From NCBI GenBank assembly GCA_013298625.1, contig JAAFIF010000080.1, positions 1 to 47,254 on the forward strand: 47,254 nucleotides of DNA, written 5' to 3'. Position 1 is the first letter of the stretch. The number at the start of each line of letters is the position of its first letter. A model generated the notes under the pieces. The model saw only the letters and a list, made by a program, of their open reading frames with translations, had not been told where the DNA came from and ran no database searches. Position numbers and translations under genes: made by a program. Of the stretch, positions 42,968-47,254 are shown in pieces. The DNA is from Myxococcales bacterium. Lineage in GTDB: Bacteria > Myxococcota_A > Polyangia > Polyangiales > Ga0077539.

Positions 42968-44782
42968 TCAGCGGCCCGCGATCGAGCGACCGAAGCTTGC
43001 CGTCCCCGAGGGAGCCGAGAAGACCGCGACGGTCGCCGCCGACACGCTCGCGCCGGTCACCGTGAACGAGCGAACGTACACTTCACCGGCGTCCGCCATG
43101 GCGTTCACCGTCGCGCTCTCGTTCGAGAACGCCACGCAGTGTCCGCCGCGCGTGTTGAAGGTCCCGCAGCCGGTCATCGTCGTCGTGTACGACACGCTCA
43201 CTGGCAGCCCGCTCGGCGGCGTGATGCGCCCGATCTCGACCGGGGCCGAGGTGCTCAAGGGAGCCTCGAACACGACGGCCAGTCCCTTCTGCGTCGCGTT
43301 GATGGTCGCGTTCTGCGCGAAGACGAGCAACTCCGAGAGTCCGTCGGCGTCGACGTCACCCGCGGAGGTCATTCGAAAGCCGAGCTGCGCGTCTGCCACC
43401 ACCGGCGTGCTCGGCACGATCGCGCGTGGCATCATCGTAGCGTCGAACGGACGCGTGAAGAGCTGAATGCTCGGCGCGATCGGTGGGTTGACGCGACCGA
43501 TGCTTGCGACGGCCAGGTCGATCGACCCGTCGTTGACGAACGCTCCTGCGACCAACGACGTGCCGAAGAGGAACGTGTTCGCGACGGCGATCTCCCGCTG
43601 AGGCATCGCAGCAAACGACCCGCTCGTGTTCGCGTACAGCAGCACCCTCCCAGTGGCGGCGGCCGCAGCGGCGGCGCCGACAGCGAGGTCGACGTCTCCG
43701 TCCGCGTCGAAGTCCGCCGCAGCGAGGGACCAGATGCCCTGATACGACGAGCCCACGTCGATCGACGACGCGGCGATCAACCGAGTCGTGATCGATCGAT
43801 TCGTGCCGTGCACGATGTACACGGTGTCGTACGAGGCGATGGCGAAGTCCGAGAAACCGTCGCCGTTGATGTCGCCGAGCGGCGTCGCAGCGCGGCCGAT
43901 GTTGGATGCGACCACCACGCCGTTGAACGTCAGATCGACGTCGGTCACGAACGACCGGTCGAGCCCGAGGCGACCGCCGTCGAAGATCCAGAGCTTTCCG
44001 GCGGACGTCATGAGCACATCACTCGTGCCGTCGCCACGAAAGTCTCCGATCGAGAACAGGTGGTTGCTCAGACCAGTCGCGAGCGTGGGAGAGCCCGTCG
44101 CCACCGCCACTGTCGGAGTGGTCGCGGCGATCGCTCCGTACACGCCGCCGAAGCGTCCGCCCGGGCCAGACGCGATCGCGAGGTCGGTGCGCCCGTCGGT
44201 GTTCATGTCGAGCTCGATGTGCTCGAACGTGTTCGCTGGATAGGTGCCAGGCTCGCGCGTCCCGACGCGAAACGCTCGCATGACTGGCGGCGAGCTGGCG
44301 GCTCCGCAACGAGCGGTCGCGCTCCACACGCGAGGGGCGTTGACCTCTCCTGCTGTGAACGCGATCGAGAGCTCGGCGATCCCGTTGACGACCGGCGCGG
44401 TCATCGGCGCCGTGGCGGCGACCGAGTCACGCGACGCGTTCAATCGGAACTCCACCGAGCTCGCGTCGGCCGCTCGCACCGCGAGCCGCACGCCGCGCAT
44501 GGCGAGCACCGAGCCGTGCATGGGGCCAAGCACGACGGGCACCATCGGCGTTCCCGTGCACGGCGCGCATGCATCGGGTTGAGCACCGTCGACCTCGACC
44601 GCGTCGGGCAACGACACGACCGCGTCGGGCAACGACACCGTCACATCGTCGACGACGCCGCTGTCTTCCGGGACGCTCGATTCGCCGCTCGGAACGCTGG
44701 CATCGCGCAGGTTCGACGGCAGCGCGCAGCCCGCGAGCGCGGCCGCCGCAGCGACGAACGCGAGCAGCCTGGAGCCGCTCAC
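42968..44782 (-). CDS. FG-GAP/VCBS beta-propeller lipoprotein
   Basis: The 604-residue protein starts at GTG 44782, with GGAGGT five bases upstream, and overlaps the previous gene by four bases. The lipoprotein signal ends at LAGCALP. At least five calcium-binding FG-GAP repeats are visible as D-x-[ND]-x-D-G motifs: DMNTDGRTDLAIA, DFRGDGTSDVLM, DINGDGFSDFAIA, DFDADGDVDLAVG and DVDADGLSELLVF. This is an integrin-alpha-like propeller. An Asp/Val-rich linker and one small N-terminal beta domain precede it. It is presumably a surface or periplasmic binding or adhesion protein. The adjacent PEGA-like membrane protein is its co-expressed partner. Confidence 0.9.
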   Translation of the reverse strand: MSGSRLLAFVAAAAALAGCALPSNLRDASVPSGESSVPEDSGVVDDVTVSLPDAVVSLPDAVEVDGAQPDACAPCTGTPMVPVVLGPMHGSVLAMRGVRLAVRAADASSVEFRLNASRDSVAATAPMTAPVVNGIAELSIAFTAGEVNAPRVWSATARCGAASSPPVMRAFRVGTREPGTYPANTFEHIELDMNTDGRTDLAIASGPGGRFGGVYGAIAATTPTVAVATGSPTLATGLSNHLFSIGDFRGDGTSDVLMTSAGKLWIFDGGRLGLDRSFVTDVDLTFNGVVVASNIGRAATPLGDINGDGFSDFAIASYDTVYIVHGTNRSITTRLIAASSIDVGSSYQGIWSLAAADFDADGDVDLAVGAAAAAAATGRVLLYANTSGSFAAMPQREIAVANTFLFGTSLVAGAFVNDGSIDLAVASIGRVNPPIAPSIQLFTRPFDATMMPRAIVPSTPVVADAQLGFRMTSAGDVDADGLSELLVFAQNATINATQKGLAVVFEAPLSTSAPVEIGRITPPSGLPVSVSYTTTMTGCGTFNTRGGHCVAFSNESATVNAMADAGEVYVRSFTVTGASVSAATVAVFSAPSGTASFGRSIAGR

Positions 44783-45843
44783 CACGCACCTCCGACAACG
44801 ACGCCGACCGTTCGCGCATCGGCCGCGAGCGCGAAGCGCGGGAGCGTGCGTCGTCGGCTGACCGTGACCTGCTCGCGCGCGGTCGCGCGATCTGCGGCGA
44901 GCCACGCGACGCCGCCTGCCAGGATCACCGTGCCGCCGATGAGCGCGACGTTGGTGAGCGTGTTCATGAGCTCGATGTTGTCCGCGCGAGTTCGCAGCTG
45001 CTCGGCCTGCTGCGCATCGGGGCACGACACCGTGTCGCCCATCACGACGCAGCTGCCGAAGCCGCCCTGTCGAAGCGCGAAGAAGAGCCCTGCGCTCGCG
45101 AGAACGACGCCGCCCGCAGCGGTCACGACGACGGCGCCGATCGAGAGCGGTCGCGTGCGAGTCTCTGTGCGCGGCGTGCTGCTGTTGCCTTCGCCGAGCC
45201 CTTGAGCGCCGGAGCCGACTGGGACGTGCGGATCGACGACCATGTCGAGCGTGACGGACTCGCTCGCGCCTCGACCGACCTCGACTTCGCGGCGCACCGT
45301 ATGAAACCCACGTGCGCTGGCCTCGACCACAATCTGCCCGGGGTTGACCGCGCTCGGAACGCCGATCAGCGCCTCTGCCAGCGGCCGTCCCGAGACCGTC
45401 ACCGTGAGCGCCTGCGGGCGGGCTCCGCCGATGTTGACCGTGAGCATCCCGAGCGAGGCGCGGGTCTCTTGCGCGATGGCGCGGCAGCCCTCCATGAGGG
45501 CGTCACGATTGGGGACGGACGCGTCGCGCTCGGCTTCGCGCACGCACGCTTCTGCCTGCGAAAACGCGTCCGCTGGGCGCGTAGCCACGACCAACTCGCG
45601 CGCGTAGAACAAGCGCAGCGACGGCGTCACTTGGATCGCCATCGCCTGCTCGGCACGCTGCAATGCCAACACGTGATCGCCCGCCTGGCTGGCCTGCTGC
45701 CCCTGCTCGATGAGCATTCGACGCGTGGTGAGGTCTGGCGTCTGGGCGCTCGCGGACGAGGCATAAGAGACACAGAGCGCTGCTGCGAGGGCCGTACCGA
45801 GGCCGCTACGACTGCGAAGAATCATCGAATACGCGCGTAGCAT
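44779..45843 (-). CDS. PEGA-like membrane protein with N-terminal helical repeats
   Basis: The 354-residue protein has a signal peptide (to ASSASAQ) and a TPR-like helical region (about 35-125: LIEQGQQASQAGDHVLALQRAEQAM, LFYARELVVATRPADAF). A PEGA-like beta domain follows (about 130-205: LGMLTVNIGGARPQALTVTVSGRPL, VVEASARGFHTVRREVEV). Two membrane helices (about 237-258, 300-325) are separated by a short Cys-containing loop, and the tail is basic. The stop overlaps the FG-GAP lipoprotein start. ATG 45843 or 45825 may be the true start. This PEGA/TPR/two-helix layout is common in myxobacteria; its function is unknown. Confidence 0.8.
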   Translation of the reverse strand: MLRAYSMILRSRSGLGTALAAALCVSYASSASAQTPDLTTRRMLIEQGQQASQAGDHVLALQRAEQAMAIQVTPSLRLFYARELVVATRPADAFSQAEACVREAERDASVPNRDALMEGCRAIAQETRASLGMLTVNIGGARPQALTVTVSGRPLAEALIGVPSAVNPGQIVVEASARGFHTVRREVEVGRGASESVTLDMVVDPHVPVGSGAQGLGEGNSSTPRTETRTRPLSIGAVVVTAAGGVVLASAGLFFALRQGGFGSCVVMGDTVSCPDAQQAEQLRTRADNIELMNTLTNVALIGGTVILAGGVAWLAADRATAREQVTVSRRRTLPRFALAADARTVGVVVGGAW

Positions 45844-45932
45844 GGCGAGGGCGCCGCGCGCGAATCTCTGGCTGAACGCGGGACATCCGAGCCGCCCTTC
45901 GCAGGATGCACCGGGGCGGGTACGCTCGCGGG

Positions 45933-46502
45933 ATGATTGAACTTCATCGCGTACGGCGGTCGTCGATCGTGCTCGGCTCGGTGCTCGCGCTGGCGGCGTG
46001 CGGGCCCGTGCAACCCGCGCGAGATGGCGCAGTGGGCGCGGACACAGGGAGCGCGATGGACGTCACGTCGGCGGCCGATGCAGGCGCAGACGCAGCGATG
46101 GACGCGGCCCGAGGCGATGGCGGTGCGGGAGGCGAGGACGCAGCGGCGGTCGACGTGGTGATCGACCCAGGGCGCTGCGGGCCGTCGGTGCGCGAGTGTC
46201 TCTGTGGTTGCGGGGCCAACGCGACGTGCCAGCAGGGCTGCGTGCAGGGCGACCCGACGTGCTCGGACTGCTTGTACGAGGCGCTCACGATGTGCTGCCC
46301 TGCAGAGAACGACGCGGTCGAGCGCTGCATCATCGAGAGCATGTGCGAGACCGACGCGTGCATCCTCGCGCAGTGCGGGACGCAGTGGAACGCGCTGCAG
46401 CTCTGCGCCCGCCGTCGCGAGAGCGAGCCCTCGTGCCAGATGCGCACGCGAGCGTGCCTCGGTCCGGACTACCCCGCGATTCAGTGCGTTCGAGACGAGT
46501 GA
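45933..46502 (+). CDS. Cys-rich lipoprotein
   Basis: The 189-residue protein has a lipoprotein signal (SVLALAACGPV) after a basic start and an Asp/Ala-rich linker (about 33-80). The C-terminal domain has about eighteen Cys (CLCGCGANATCQQGC, CSDCLYEALTMCC, CIIESMC). The pattern of a CxCxC start followed by helical C-x3-C pairs suggests a compact disulfide-knotted helical domain, often seen in myxobacterial secretomes. ATG 45933 was chosen because the upstream codons spoil the signal. It is divergent from the PEGA-like gene, and 49 bases precede the next gene on the same strand. Confidence 0.8.
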   Translation: MIELHRVRRSSIVLGSVLALAACGPVQPARDGAVGADTGSAMDVTSAADAGADAAMDAARGDGGAGGEDAAAVDVVIDPGRCGPSVRECLCGCGANATCQQGCVQGDPTCSDCLYEALTMCCPAENDAVERCIIESMCETDACILAQCGTQWNALQLCARRRESEPSCQMRTRACLGPDYPAIQCVRDE

Positions 46503-46551
46503 GCAGCGCAGCGGCGTCACCGTCGCAGCCGCGAGGCGACAGCGGCGAGCG

Positions 46552-47254
46552 ATGCACTACACTCCGAGCGTGCTGCGCTCACCGGCAAGGTGGTGGTGGA
46601 TCGCGTCGGTGCTCGTTCACGCGAGCATCGTGGGGGTGGTGACGGTCGCGCCGAGCCCGCGCCCTCGCGACGCGACCTTCGAGCGTGCCCCGCGTCGGAT
46701 GGAGTTCGAGCTCGCCCCCGCGCAGTCCACCGACGATCGCGTGGCGGTCGCAGACGAACGAGTCGAGCGCGCGGACGGCGGCGCCACGCTCGATCCACAC
46801 GAACAAGTGCCCCTCGGCGGCGCGCGCAACGCGCAAAACATCGACTCGCGCGAGCGCGGCGAGCGCGGTGACGGCCTCTCTCGAGAGCGCGGACGGCTGA
46901 TGGCGACCCGCGCCGAGCCGATCAACCTCGGCGTCGAGCTTCGCAACGCCGAGGGCGTCGACCAGGTGCAGCGCATTCGCACGGGACGGCAGCGAGAGAG
47001 CTGGCAAAACGACCGCCGCACGCCGACGCCCGGCGACGACGGCTACGTCTCGTTGAGCGCTGGCGAAATGTGGTTTCGCGTCGCGCGCGGGCCGACGGCG
47101 ATGCCTTCGCGAGGAGAAGCGCTGCGCGACGGCGCGGCGACGGTGCGCGGCGAGCGACCGACCGCGCAGCGGCCGCTCGGCGACACCGAGCGCGCCACAG
47201 CGCCCACCGCGATCGGCGCGAGCGCGGCGCGCGCAGCGGCAGGGACGCGAGACA
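46552..47254 (+). CDS. TonB-like energy-transducer-type protein, C-terminus off the window
   Basis: From ATG 46552 the frame stays open for 234 codons to the window end. It begins MHYTPSVLRSPARWWWIASV, with one hydrophobic segment (VLVHASIVGVVTVAP) followed by a Pro/Arg stretch and EFELAP, the same layout as the TonB-like start at the left edge. A long charged, low-hydrophobicity arm follows, with GDDGYVSLSAGEMWFRVARG around residues 164-183. A periplasmic TonB_C or AgmX domain would be expected downstream but is outside the window, so the family assignment is tentative. It may be co-transcribed with the preceding Cys-rich lipoprotein. Confidence 0.55.
   Translation, partial: MHYTPSVLRSPARWWWIASVLVHASIVGVVTVAPSPRPRDATFERAPRRMEFELAPAQSTDDRVAVADERVERADGGATLDPHEQVPLGGARNAQNIDSRERGERGDGLSRERGRLMATRAEPINLGVELRNAEGVDQVQRIRTGRQRESWQNDRRTPTPGDDGYVSLSAGEMWFRVARGPTAMPSRGEALRDGAATVRGERPTAQRPLGDTERATAPTAIGASAARAAAGTRD

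Noticed and set aside
1..47254. CRISPR arrays, tRNA or rRNA genes, insertion sequences and prophage genes
   Set aside because: No regularly spaced repeats, no cloverleaf or rRNA-like sequence, and no transposase, integrase or structural phage protein seen on either strand.

Overview
The window is very GC-rich, almost completely coding and packed with lipoproteins whose mature ends begin with Asp/Ala/Ser-rich linkers. Together with FecR-like/VIT/VWA/AgmX proteins, RCC1 and FG-GAP lipoproteins, a membrane Ser/Thr kinase and several TonB-family proteins, this points to a myxobacterium (Myxococcota, probably Polyangiales-like). The phylum call is an inference from protein style. I see no rRNA, tRNA, CRISPR array, transposase, integrase or phage gene. 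No stretch over 300 bases lacks a gene; the longest gaps are 18976-19258 and 21376-21620.

Layout. (1) 1-6549, all minus strand: a probable operon running right to left of a PstS-like binding protein, lipoprotein, gamma-butyrobetaine-hydroxylase-like dioxygenase, OprO/P-like porin, lipoprotein, ExbB, ExbD and the start of TonB. It reads as an energised envelope uptake or modification system. (2) 6703-10080: a degenerate aldo/keto reductase, divergent from a two-gene cassette. The cassette is a lipoprotein-like protein with a PqqD-like domain and a Lys/Glu/Ser-rich tail, overlapping a gene for a 2OG-Fe(II) dioxygenase fused to a RimK-like ATP-grasp ligase. This is the best candidate for an undescribed system: it looks like a peptide or protein modification (RiPP-like) locus on a lipoprotein scaffold. 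(3) 10118-18975: two giant tandem paralogous lipoproteins (FecR-like, VIT, VWA, AgmX/TonB-C-like, TPR). (4) 19259-27930: RCC1 lipoprotein, a Lys-rich unknown protein, a single-chain GmrSD-type (DUF262/DUF1524) nuclease, an AgmX-like lipoprotein, a TetR regulator, a polytopic membrane protein, an unknown lipoprotein and a CAP-domain lipoprotein. (5) 27984-31768: an operon of zinc-ribbon protein, DUF350 membrane protein, a stand-alone spermidine-synthase-type membrane domain and a Tat-exported flavin amine oxidase. (6) 31826-34572: a membrane Ser/Thr kinase divergent from a cytosolic PhnD-like binding protein. (7) 34577-42898: lipoprotein plus TonB receptor pair, an ABC1/UbiB kinase, and a large YwqK-repeat/DUF1963-like protein. 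(8) 42968-47254: FG-GAP lipoprotein with a PEGA-like membrane protein, a Cys-rich lipoprotein and the start of a second TonB-like protein.

Seven gene pairs overlap by stop/start codons, so translational coupling is the rule. Starts were chosen from signal peptides, Shine-Dalgarno matches and overlaps; several are GTG. Domain calls are by eye from motifs, without database searches.
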